Below are positions 9,199 to 17,637 of a DNA stretch of 64,000 nt, in pieces; position 1 is the first letter of the stretch, and each line of letters begins with the position of its first letter. The translations under genes were made by a program, and so were the position numbers. The notes below the pieces were generated by a model. That model was given only the letters and a program-made list of their open reading frames with translations. It was not told where the DNA came from and ran no database searches. This stretch comes from Robiginitomaculum sp. (GTDB lineage Bacteria > Pseudomonadota > Alphaproteobacteria > Caulobacterales > Maricaulaceae): the NCBI GenBank assembly GCA_021776515.1, contig JAJFFS010000005.1, positions 1-64,000 of the forward strand, given 5' to 3'.

Positions 9199-11307
9199 AT
9201 GGCTGAAACGGCTGGCATAAGTTCGCCTGATACCGGGCTCGGCGGGAACAAGTTTGTCGCGGCAGTCATGCGCGGCGACGTGGCGCTGGCCGTGGGTATT
9301 ATCGCCATACTGATGATGCTGATTGTACCCATGCCCAAATGGTTGCTGGACATTGCTTTGGCGGTCTCGGTTTCCTTTTCTGTACTGGTATTAATGACGG
9401 CATTGTTTATCCGAAAACCACTGGAATTTAGTGCCTTTCCTGCAGTTTTGTTGATTGCAACCATGTTGCGGCTTGGGCTTAACCTTGCTTCTACACGTCT
9501 GATTTTATCAGATGGGTCACAAGGCTCTGATGCGGCGGGGGAGATTATTCGTGCTTTCGGGGTTCTGATAACCCAGGGCAATTATGTCATCGGTATTATT
9601 GTTTTTATCATTCTGGTTATCGTCAATTTTGTCGTGATTACCAAGGGGTCGGGCCGTATTGCTGAAGTGGCCGCACGCTTTTCACTGGATGCCATGCCAG
9701 GTAAGCAGATGGCCATTGATGCGGACCTTAGCTCTGGCCTTTTGAAGGAAGATGAGGCGCGTCAGAAACGCAAGGACCTGGAGGCGGAATCAAATTTTTA
9801 CGGTTCAATGGATGGGGCCTCAAAATTTGTGCGCGGTGATGCCGTGGCCGGTCTTCTTATTACGGCTATTAATATTATTGGCGGTATGATTATCGGCGTC
9901 GGGCAGGAGGGTATGCCTTTCGCGCAGGCCGCTTCAAATTATACAATGCTGACCATTGGTGACGGGCTGGTTAGTCAGATACCGGCACTGGTTATTTCTA
10001 TCGCTGCCGGTCTTCTTGTTTCCAAGGCCGGTGTTGAAGGTGCGGCTGACAAAGCCTTGTTCGCTCAGTTTACCGGTTATCCTCAAGGGTTAGTTATCGT
10101 CGCGGCGATCAGTCTGATTGCTGCGCTTCTTCCCGGCATGCCGTTTGTGCCTTTTGCTCTGATGTCCCTGCTTTTGGGTGGCGGTGCCTGGGCTATCCAT
10201 AAGCGCAAAGCCAAAGAGCAGGTTATCACCGAGCAAGTCGTCGCTAGCGAGGAAAAAGAAAAAGAAAACGATGAGCAGCCAATTTCTGAAAGTTTGCATA
10301 TTGATGGTTTGAAGATTGAGCTGGGTTATAACCTGCTCAGCCTCATTAATGATATGGAGGGGCGACGTCTTACGGACCAGATCAAGGCTCTTCGTCGCCA
10401 GATGGCTCAGGAAATGGGTTTTGTTATGCCGCCAGTGCGTATTTTGGATAATATGCAACTTGGTACTGATGATTACATGATCCGCGTCAAGGAAATTGAG
10501 GCGGGTTCGGGCCTGCTAAAACTTGGTCATTTATTGGTGATGGACCCAACGGGCGCACAGGTTGATCTGCCGGGCGACCATGTCAAGGAACCTACTTTTG
10601 GGTTGCCGGCAACCTGGATAACAGAATCCTTGCGCGAGGAAGCTACGTTTCGGGGGCTGACGGTCGTGGATCCGGCAACAGTGCTGGCAACGCACCTGAC
10701 CGAGATTTTACGGGATAATATGCCGGATCTGCTTTCCTTTGCAGAAACTGAAAAATTACTCGAAGGTCTGGGTAAGGAAGATACAAAACTTCTGGAAGAG
10801 ATCAGCCCGTCACAAATCAGCCGCTCGGGTATCCAGCAGATTTTGCAAGGCCTCTTGAAAGAGCGCGTTTCTATTCGTGATTTACCGGCCATACTGGAAG
10901 CCATTGCCGAGGCCAGCGCCACAACGCAACAGCTGGGCGCCATTATAGAGCATGTGCGCACCCGGCTTGCCCGGCAATTATGCCATGCTAGTGCGGCACC
11001 GGATGGGTCACTGCCCATGTTGGGGCTTTCACCGGAATGGGAACAGGCCTTTGCTGAAAGTTTGATCGGTGATGGTGATAACCGTCAATTGGCCTTGCCA
11101 CCTTCAAAATTGCACGAATTTATCAATAGTGTACGGACAAGCTTTGATGTTGCAGCGCAGGCAGGTGATACGCCGGTTCTTCTCACGTCGCCATTAATTC
11201 GGCCTTATGTACGTTCAATTATTGAACGGTTCAGAGCGCAAACAATTGTTATGTCGCAAAATGAGGTTTCACCCAAGGCGCGACTGAAAGTTGTGGGACA
11301 AGTCTGA
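9199..11307 (+). CDS. flhA: Flagellar export apparatus protein FlhA
   Basis: Multi-TM N-term; FIRKPLEFSAFPAVLLIATMLRLGLNLASTRLIL; GQEGMPFAQAASNYTMLTIGDGLVSQIPALVISIAAG. Confidence 0.97.
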   Translation: MAETAGISSPDTGLGGNKFVAAVMRGDVALAVGIIAILMMLIVPMPKWLLDIALAVSVSFSVLVLMTALFIRKPLEFSAFPAVLLIATMLRLGLNLASTRLILSDGSQGSDAAGEIIRAFGVLITQGNYVIGIIVFIILVIVNFVVITKGSGRIAEVAARFSLDAMPGKQMAIDADLSSGLLKEDEARQKRKDLEAESNFYGSMDGASKFVRGDAVAGLLITAINIIGGMIIGVGQEGMPFAQAASNYTMLTIGDGLVSQIPALVISIAAGLLVSKAGVEGAADKALFAQFTGYPQGLVIVAAISLIAALLPGMPFVPFALMSLLLGGGAWAIHKRKAKEQVITEQVVASEEKEKENDEQPISESLHIDGLKIELGYNLLSLINDMEGRRLTDQIKALRRQMAQEMGFVMPPVRILDNMQLGTDDYMIRVKEIEAGSGLLKLGHLLVMDPTGAQVDLPGDHVKEPTFGLPATWITESLREEATFRGLTVVDPATVLATHLTEILRDNMPDLLSFAETEKLLEGLGKEDTKLLEEISPSQISRSGIQQILQGLLKERVSIRDLPAILEAIAEASATTQQLGAIIEHVRTRLARQLCHASAAPDGSLPMLGLSPEWEQAFAESLIGDGDNRQLALPPSKLHEFINSVRTSFDVAAQAGDTPVLLTSPLIRPYVRSIIERFRAQTIVMSQNEVSPKARLKVVGQV

Positions 11308-11630
11308 TGAATAATAATTTACTCGCCATTATGGAGCAAAGTTTTACGCCGGCGGATCTGGTTCTGATCAGTGCGATAGCTCTGGTTTGTGCCGGTGTTA
11401 TGCGCAGTTATGGTCATATAGTTATGGCAGTGTTTATTGCTGCGGCGGTAGATTTCATGTTGCCCGGTATTTTTGCGTTGGTTACGGGTGTCCCGGTGAG
11501 TGAGGCATTGCTGGCAAGTTGGGACCGTCTTGCGGGTTATTCCAGTGTTGCCCTTTTGGTGCGTGCACTGGTGTATTTCGCTGCGATCAGTTTGTTGTTT
11601 GGCACCAAGGCTGCTTACGGGCGGCGGTAA
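11307..11630 (+). CDS. Small membrane protein, 107 aa, paralog of the next gene
   Basis: ATGA overlap with flhA stop; predicted TM segments; ungapped similarity to 11704-12027. Confidence 0.8.
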   Translation: MNNNLLAIMEQSFTPADLVLISAIALVCAGVMRSYGHIVMAVFIAAAVDFMLPGIFALVTGVPVSEALLASWDRLAGYSSVALLVRALVYFAAISLLFGTKAAYGRR

Positions 11631-11703
11631 CTGGATATGTCTCTGGCGTGAATTTTGCGAGTTCCCTGGCGGAGTGTGTGCAAATGGAACGCTGGAGGCA
11701 AGA

Positions 11704-12027
11704 ATGGAAACATTACAGTTAGTCGGTGACATAGCTTTTGCGCCAGGGGAACTGGTGATTTACACAATTATTGCTTCAATGGTGGGCTTGGCTACCGGGC
11801 AGTTTTCACGAATTTGGCTAGCGGTTCTTGTCGCTTTGAGCGCAGATGTCGCCTGGCCCTGGATATTGGAAACCAGCAATGGGCTTGATGCCATGGCGGC
11901 ACGTGAAGCCGCGACAACACATCTTGTCCGCGATGGCGGTGCCGCCATTGCCTTGCGTATGGTGCTTTATTTTTTTGCGATTTCGGTAGTGCTGATGTTC
12001 AAACGTGTCCTGGGAACAGAAAACTAG
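11704..12027 (+). CDS. Small membrane protein, 107 aa, paralog of the previous gene
   Basis: Start METLQLVGDIAFAPGELVIY inside ORF 11500-12027; same length and motif spacing as upstream gene. Confidence 0.75.
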   Translation: METLQLVGDIAFAPGELVIYTIIASMVGLATGQFSRIWLAVLVALSADVAWPWILETSNGLDAMAAREAATTHLVRDGGAAIALRMVLYFFAISVVLMFKRVLGTEN

Positions 12028-12031
12028 TGGA

Positions 12032-12442
12032 TTAACGTGCAGCGCGGTTGCCAGCTATTTCATCCAGCTCATCCTGTTCGGCTTTGGCACGAGCATCAGT
12101 GATACGTTGCAAGCGACGCTCTTCCATCAACTCAAACTTTTTCAACTCAAGAAAGGCTTCTTCCAGTTGCACACGTAAAGCAGCGGTTTGAGCATCCAGC
12201 TCTACCATTGATGCGCGCAGGTTATTTTTGCGCTCGATAACAGCCTGGGCATAAGAGCCATAAGCCATAAAACCTTCGCGGCTTTCATCAGCCGCAACCT
12301 GTTCTTCGGGAACGCTGCGTTCCAGATCTGCTGCGCGGCTTTCCAGATGGGCGCGTGCCTCATCCAGACCTGCCATTTGTTTTTGTAGCTCTTCAACTTT
12401 AAACCGAGCCAATTTTACCAAGGATGCAAAATTACGCATCAT
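12032..12442 (-). CDS. fliJ: FliJ-like flagellar export chaperone
   Basis: Coiled-coil ~136 aa protein directly downstream of fliI. Confidence 0.75.
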   Translation of the reverse strand: MMRNFASLVKLARFKVEELQKQMAGLDEARAHLESRAADLERSVPEEQVAADESREGFMAYGSYAQAVIERKNNLRASMVELDAQTAALRVQLEEAFLELKKFELMEERRLQRITDARAKAEQDELDEIAGNRAAR

Positions 12443-12454
12443 TTCCCTCCATTA

Positions 12455-13798
12455 TCACCCATTTTCGGGTTTGTTATTATCACCCATGATTTTGGCCAGG
12501 CGTTGGAACCCATCATCAAGTGATGTGGCCTCTTCTTTTTCCTGTCCAAGAAACGCTTCTAACGGGCCGTGTAACTCGATGGCCCGGTCCACGTCAGCAT
12601 TGGAACCGCGGGCATAGGCGCCCAAACGGATCAATTCTTCCATGTCTGCATAGTCACTAAGCGCGCGACGCGCTTTGAGAATTAAATCGTTTTCTTCATC
12701 AGTGCTGCACCCTGGCATGGTGCGCGATATACTTTTTAGAACATTGATCGCGGGGAACCTTCCCCGTTCTGCAATCGCCCGTTCCATAACGATATGGCCA
12801 TCAAGTATCCCGCGTGTTGCATCGGCTATGGGCTCATTATGATCATCGCCATCAACCAACACAGTGAAAATACCCGTGATGGCACCCTCGGACCGCCCAT
12901 CCGTGCGGCGTCCGGGGCCAGCGCGCTCAAGTAGTCGCGGCAGTTCATTAAAGACCGATGGTGTATAGCCGCGTGTTGTTGGCGGCTCACCTGCAGCCAA
13001 TCCAATCTCTCGCTGGGCCATGGCAAAACGGGTAACAGAATCCATCAAACACAGGACATGCTGTCCCTGATCACGAAAATATTCGGCTACGGTCAGGGTA
13101 AGTTGGGCAGCCTGACGACGACTGAGCGCGGGTTCGTCCGAGGTTGCCACGACGACAACGGCGCGTTTCATCCCCTCTGCCCCTAGAACGTCGTCAATAA
13201 ATTCTTTGACCTCACGGCCCCGTTCACCAATCAACCCAATAACGGCAACGTCGCAATCCGCATTTTGCGCTAGCATGGACATCAGCACAGATTTGCCGAC
13301 GCCGGACCCGGCAAAAACACCCATGCGCTGACCTTTGCAAATTTGCGTAAAGGTATTGATCGTCCGCACGCCAGTATCCATACGTGCGCCAACTCGTGCC
13401 CGGGCATGTGGTGCCGGGGGGCGGCCTCGCAAGGGGTATGGATAAAGCCCTGGCAATAGCGGTCCGGCATTATCCAGAGGCTTGCCAAAGGCATCAATGA
13501 CCCGGCCCAGCCATGCCTGGGCAGGGCGAACAAATGGGCCTTCTGGGTCAATTTCCATACGCGAGCCAGCCCGTACACCATCCAGTGGACTAAAAGGCAT
13601 CATCAAGGCATGGTCTCCGCGAAAACCAACAACTTCGCAGGCAATGTCACCATGACGGGTCTGGGCTTTTGCCCGTGCACCGAGTTCAAGCGCATCGGCT
13701 GGCCCTTCGGCTTCGATCATCAGACCGTTAACCGCAGTAATGCGTCCGCGAAAACGCCGTGGCTCAATGCTCTCTATACTGGCTTTCAGTGTTTGCAT
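12455..13798 (-). CDS. fliI: Flagellum-specific ATPase FliI
   Basis: [42 protein letters not shown]; likely start at [16 protein letters not shown]. Confidence 0.95.
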   Translation of the reverse strand: MQTLKASIESIEPRRFRGRITAVNGLMIEAEGPADALELGARAKAQTRHGDIACEVVGFRGDHALMMPFSPLDGVRAGSRMEIDPEGPFVRPAQAWLGRVIDAFGKPLDNAGPLLPGLYPYPLRGRPPAPHARARVGARMDTGVRTINTFTQICKGQRMGVFAGSGVGKSVLMSMLAQNADCDVAVIGLIGERGREVKEFIDDVLGAEGMKRAVVVVATSDEPALSRRQAAQLTLTVAEYFRDQGQHVLCLMDSVTRFAMAQREIGLAAGEPPTTRGYTPSVFNELPRLLERAGPGRRTDGRSEGAITGIFTVLVDGDDHNEPIADATRGILDGHIVMERAIAERGRFPAINVLKSISRTMPGCSTDEENDLILKARRALSDYADMEELIRLGAYARGSNADVDRAIELHGPLEAFLGQEKEEATSLDDGFQRLAKIMGDNNKPENG

Positions 13799-13932
13799 GG
13801 TCGCAAATTTTATCCAAATATCTAGTGTTAAGCTAAAACCTACATGAACCACCTTGAGATCGCGTAAACGCGCGTGTGAAAATTTTCAGAAAATAGTTTT
13901 TGATCACAGAAAGTTAAAGGCATCAGATTTGA

Positions 13933-13947
13933 TTTACTTTTAGTTAA
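13933..13947 (+). promoter_or_regulatory. Candidate CtrA site upstream of ctrA (TTTA-CTTTTAG-TTAA)
   Basis: 7/8 match to TTAA-N7-TTAA ~85 bp before ctrA start; AT-rich, low specificity. Confidence 0.3.
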
Positions 13948-14031
13948 GGGGATTCCCCTAGCGTATGGATAGAGTTAACCATTATGCCAAAGGAGCCTGC
14001 AAACTGATTCGCAGGACAATGGGAGGGGCCG

Positions 14032-14727
14032 ATGAGAGTTCTCTTGGTTGAGGATGATAGTGCAACAGCGCAGTCCATAGAGCTGATGCTAAAGTCGGAA
14101 GGCTTTAATATTTATACAACAGACCTTGGAGAAGAAGGGGTCGATTTGGGTAAGTTATATGATTATGACATCATACTGCTTGATCTGAATTTACCGGATA
14201 TGCCGGGATTTGATGTTTTGAAGCAATTGCGTGTTTCAAAGGTCGAAACGCCGGTCCTGATCCTGTCAGGTACGGCTGACACCGAGGTCAAGGTTCAGGG
14301 ACTGGGCTATGGTGCCGATGATTACCTGACAAAACCTTTCCACAAGGATGAACTGGTTGCCCGTATCCACGCGGTGGTGCGGCGTTCCAAAGGACATTCG
14401 CAATCAATCATTACCACAGGGGCAGTTGCTGTTAACCTGGACGCCAAGACGGTGGATGTGAATAAACAACGCGTCCATCTGACTGGCAAGGAATACCAGA
14501 TGCTGGAACTGCTATCCTTGCGCAAGGGAACAACCTTGACCAAGGAAATGTTCCTTAATCAATTGTACGGCGGCATGGATGAGCCGGAATTGAAGATTAT
14601 TGATGTGTTTATTTGCAAATTGCGCAAAAAACTTGCTAACGCCACTGGCGGTGAACACTATATTGAAACGGTCTGGGGGCGCGGCTATGTGTTGCGTGAC
14701 CCTGTCGAGGAAGAAGTTGCCGCGTAA
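14032..14727 (+). CDS. ctrA: Cell cycle response regulator CtrA
   Basis: [67 protein letters not shown] plus OmpR-type wHTH. Confidence 0.97.
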   Translation: MRVLLVEDDSATAQSIELMLKSEGFNIYTTDLGEEGVDLGKLYDYDIILLDLNLPDMPGFDVLKQLRVSKVETPVLILSGTADTEVKVQGLGYGADDYLTKPFHKDELVARIHAVVRRSKGHSQSIITTGAVAVNLDAKTVDVNKQRVHLTGKEYQMLELLSLRKGTTLTKEMFLNQLYGGMDEPELKIIDVFICKLRKKLANATGGEHYIETVWGRGYVLRDPVEEEVAA

Positions 14728-14750
14728 ACCCGGCGTATCATTTTCAAAAA

Positions 14751-14778
14751 AAAGGCGGCTTTTCAGCCGCCTTTTTTA
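14751..14778. terminator. Bidirectional terminator between ctrA and cheR
   Basis: aaaggcggct-tttc-agccgccttt with A/T tracts on both sides. Confidence 0.9.
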
Positions 14779-14795
14779 TTATTCTAAATTCGGGA

Positions 14796-15632
14796 TCAAG
14801 CCACTTGCGCTGCAGCGGCCTGTCCCTTGCGAATGTAAAGGCCACGTTTTCCGGGCACAGGAACGAAAGCATCAGAAAGCCCCATAACGGTTTCAGCCGC
14901 ACCCAGGAATAGAAAGCCATCGGGGGCAATAGATTGTGCCAGCCGGTTCAGGATGTCAGTCTTCGTTGCCTGATCAAAATAAATCAGCACGTTGCGGCAA
15001 AAAACCACATCAAACTGACCAAGCCCGCGAAAGTTTTCAAGCAGGTTGAACTTTCTAAAAGTGATATGTTGTTGCAATCTGGGGTCTATGCGCCACAGGT
15101 CATTAGCCTTCTCGAAATACTTGACCATAAGCTGAACTGGTAAACCGCGCTGCACTTCAAATTGGGAGTAAAGGCCAGTTTTGGCTTTTTCCAGAACCTT
15201 GTCAGAAATATCAGTGGCCAGAATACTGCTTTGCAATCCTTTCATACGCGCTGCTTCTTCGCGCATGATCATGGCCAGTGAATAAGGCTCCTGACCGGAA
15301 GATGCAGCAGCGCACCAGATTTTTATCTTGGAACCAGCCGGGCGATTTGCCGTAAGATGAGGGATGACATCACTTTTAAATAGATCAAAAGGTGTGCGAT
15401 CGCGAAAGAAAAAAGTTTCGTTGGTCGTCATCGCTTCAGTTACGATCGCGTTCAGACGATCATCATTTTTTGTACGCATGGCCTTGATGAGTGCATCAAC
15501 CGAATCGTAATTCTCTTTACGGGCAATCGGCCCAAGCCGACTATCAAGTAAATATCCCTTGTCTTCTGCCAGAACATGGCCTGAAGTTTTTTTCAGCATA
15601 TTCACCAGAAATGTAAAATCTTGAGTGTTCAT
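14796..15632 (-). CDS. cheR: Chemotaxis protein methyltransferase CheR
   Basis: TNETFFFRDRTPFDLFKSDVIPHL; KIWCAAASSGQEPYSLAMIMRE; 4-bp overlap with cheB supports start. Confidence 0.95.
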   Translation of the reverse strand: MNTQDFTFLVNMLKKTSGHVLAEDKGYLLDSRLGPIARKENYDSVDALIKAMRTKNDDRLNAIVTEAMTTNETFFFRDRTPFDLFKSDVIPHLTANRPAGSKIKIWCAAASSGQEPYSLAMIMREEAARMKGLQSSILATDISDKVLEKAKTGLYSQFEVQRGLPVQLMVKYFEKANDLWRIDPRLQQHITFRKFNLLENFRGLGQFDVVFCRNVLIYFDQATKTDILNRLAQSIAPDGFLFLGAAETVMGLSDAFVPVPGKRGLYIRKGQAAAAQVA

Positions 15633-16741
15633 TTTTGAACTTCCCTGCTGACAATGCGCATAATTGTTTCCCCAATTTGATTTAAGGGTTTGATTTGTTC
15701 TGCAAGACCTGCCTGAACGATTGAACCGGGCATGCCCCAAACAACTGAGCTGGCCTCATCCTGTGCAATAATTTGTGCCCCGGTTTTTACCATTTCTTTG
15801 GCCCCGGCACAGCCATCATGCCCCATGCCTGTAAGAATAACACACAGGGCAGCATCTCGATAAATATTGGCGGCACTGCGCAACATCGGGTCCACCGCCG
15901 GGCGGCAGAAGTTTTCTGGTGGACGTTGGTCCAAGCCAATCACCAAACCAGTGCCCGCACGGCGCACAGTCATATGGTAATCACCTGGTGCCAGGTAAAT
16001 ACCATCTTGTTTGACGGGCATGCCGTCACGGCCCTCAACAACTAGTCTGCGGGCGCTTTTGCTCAAATGTTCGGCTAGAACAGCGGTAAAAGCCTTGGGC
16101 ATGTGTTGGGTAATAAATACCGGAATTTTTATCTTGGGTCCGATCATGCTAATGACATCACGCAAGGCTTGCGGTCCGCCTGTGGAAGACCCAATAAACA
16201 ATGCCTTTGGTGGGTTGCGGTTAGCCGGTGGGCGAATTGCTACTTTGGCTGCAGGTGCCGTGAGGCGTGTGCGTGTAAAACTCTGCTTACGCCCGGCTTC
16301 GCCAAGTGTACGCACCTTTCTGATCAGGTTTTGTTTGAATTCATCTGCTCTGGAGAGAGAACCGGATTCCGGTTTAGGCAGATAATCTGCGGCACCATGC
16401 TCTAATGCTTTCAAGGTGATGTCTGCATTGCGGTGAGTCAGGGTCGAGGCCATGATAACTTTGGTTTTTGGTGCGGCTTTCATGATTTGCGGCAAAGCGG
16501 ATAAACCATCAAGGCGCGGCATTTCAACGTCCAGGATTACCACGTCAGGCTTGTGTTCGCCCGCCATTCTAACGCCCATAACTCCATCAGAGGCTTTGGC
16601 AACAATTTCTATGCCGTCTTCTTCTTCCAGCCAACGTGAGACCAGACCGCGCACAACGGCTGAATCATCAGTGATCATGACCCGGATCGGGCCGTGATTC
16701 ATACCAGAATTGCGTGATATATGGGGTTTGGCAAGGGTCAT
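15629..16741 (-). CDS. cheB: Chemotaxis methylesterase CheB
   Basis: REC domain (DVVILDVEMPRLDGL) and FIGSSTGGPQALRDVI ... ILTGMGHDGCAGAKEM. Confidence 0.96.
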   Translation of the reverse strand: MTLAKPHISRNSGMNHGPIRVMITDDSAVVRGLVSRWLEEEDGIEIVAKASDGVMGVRMAGEHKPDVVILDVEMPRLDGLSALPQIMKAAPKTKVIMASTLTHRNADITLKALEHGAADYLPKPESGSLSRADEFKQNLIRKVRTLGEAGRKQSFTRTRLTAPAAKVAIRPPANRNPPKALFIGSSTGGPQALRDVISMIGPKIKIPVFITQHMPKAFTAVLAEHLSKSARRLVVEGRDGMPVKQDGIYLAPGDYHMTVRRAGTGLVIGLDQRPPENFCRPAVDPMLRSAANIYRDAALCVILTGMGHDGCAGAKEMVKTGAQIIAQDEASSVVWGMPGSIVQAGLAEQIKPLNQIGETIMRIVSREVQK

Positions 16742-17115
16742 GCTTTGGCCGCTATCAAACCAACTTCAACGAATTTAGAACTGAGGATGTCGCCATCAAA
16801 TGGTTTCATGATGTACTCATTAGCGCCGGCGCGCAGGGCTTCGGTAATATGCCCCATATCATTTTCAGTCGTGCAGAAGACTACGACGGGCTGATCACCG
16901 CCGGTTTCCTTACGCAGTGCGCGAAGAAAATCAATGCCGCTCATAACGGGCATGTTCCAGTCCAGAAGAACTGCATCAGGCATGGTTTTTCGGCACTGCT
17001 CCAGGGCTTGCGCCCCGTCAGCGGCCTCTTCACAGGCAAAATCCATATCTTCGAGAATACGTCGTGCGACCTTACGGATTACACGGCTATCATCAACCAC
17101 GAGACAATTCTTCAT
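16738..17115 (-). CDS. cheY: Chemotaxis response regulator CheY
   Basis: Single REC domain, LLDWNMPVMSGIDFLRALR; operon position. Confidence 0.9.
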   Translation of the reverse strand: MKNCLVVDDSRVIRKVARRILEDMDFACEEAADGAQALEQCRKTMPDAVLLDWNMPVMSGIDFLRALRKETGGDQPVVVFCTTENDMGHITEALRAGANEYIMKPFDGDILSSKFVEVGLIAAKA

Positions 17116-17151
17116 TTTCTTCGTCCTTTATCTATCCCTTGAAAACTCCGA

Positions 17152-17637
17152 CTAGGCAGCACAAGCTTCCATATCGCCGATGTTCAGCATTTTCTGGATG
17201 TCCAAAATTATCAAAAGTCGACCGTCTAGCCGGTAAATTCCTTTGGATATATCTTGCCATTGCGGGTCAATATTACTGGGAAGCGTCTTTCGATCCCGCT
17301 TGGCAAGTCGTAAAACTTCACCAACCTTATCTATGATGAGCCCATAGGACTCATTACCCAGTTCGACACCGATAGCCATTTCATGGTGATCTTCATTTTC
17401 TTGCTTTGGCAGCCCTAGACGCACACGTGCATCAATGGCGGTTACGATGCGGCCCCGAAGATTCAGAACGCCTCTTACTTCTGGCGATGCCATGGGTACT
17501 CTCGTTAGTGAGAGTGGCTGAAAGACGTCATGAATACTTGTGACCTCAATACCAAAAAGTTGGTCGGCAATTTCGACAGTTACATATTCGTTGGTGTCTT
17601 CATCGATATGTAGTTGTTTGTCATCGGCAGTACTCAT
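17152..17637 (-). CDS. cheW: Chemotaxis adaptor CheW
   Basis: YVTVEIADQLFGIEVTSIHDVFQPLSLTRVPMASPEVRGVLNLRGRIVTAIDARVRLGLP. Confidence 0.95.
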   Translation of the reverse strand: MSTADDKQLHIDEDTNEYVTVEIADQLFGIEVTSIHDVFQPLSLTRVPMASPEVRGVLNLRGRIVTAIDARVRLGLPKQENEDHHEMAIGVELGNESYGLIIDKVGEVLRLAKRDRKTLPSNIDPQWQDISKGIYRLDGRLLIILDIQKMLNIGDMEACAA

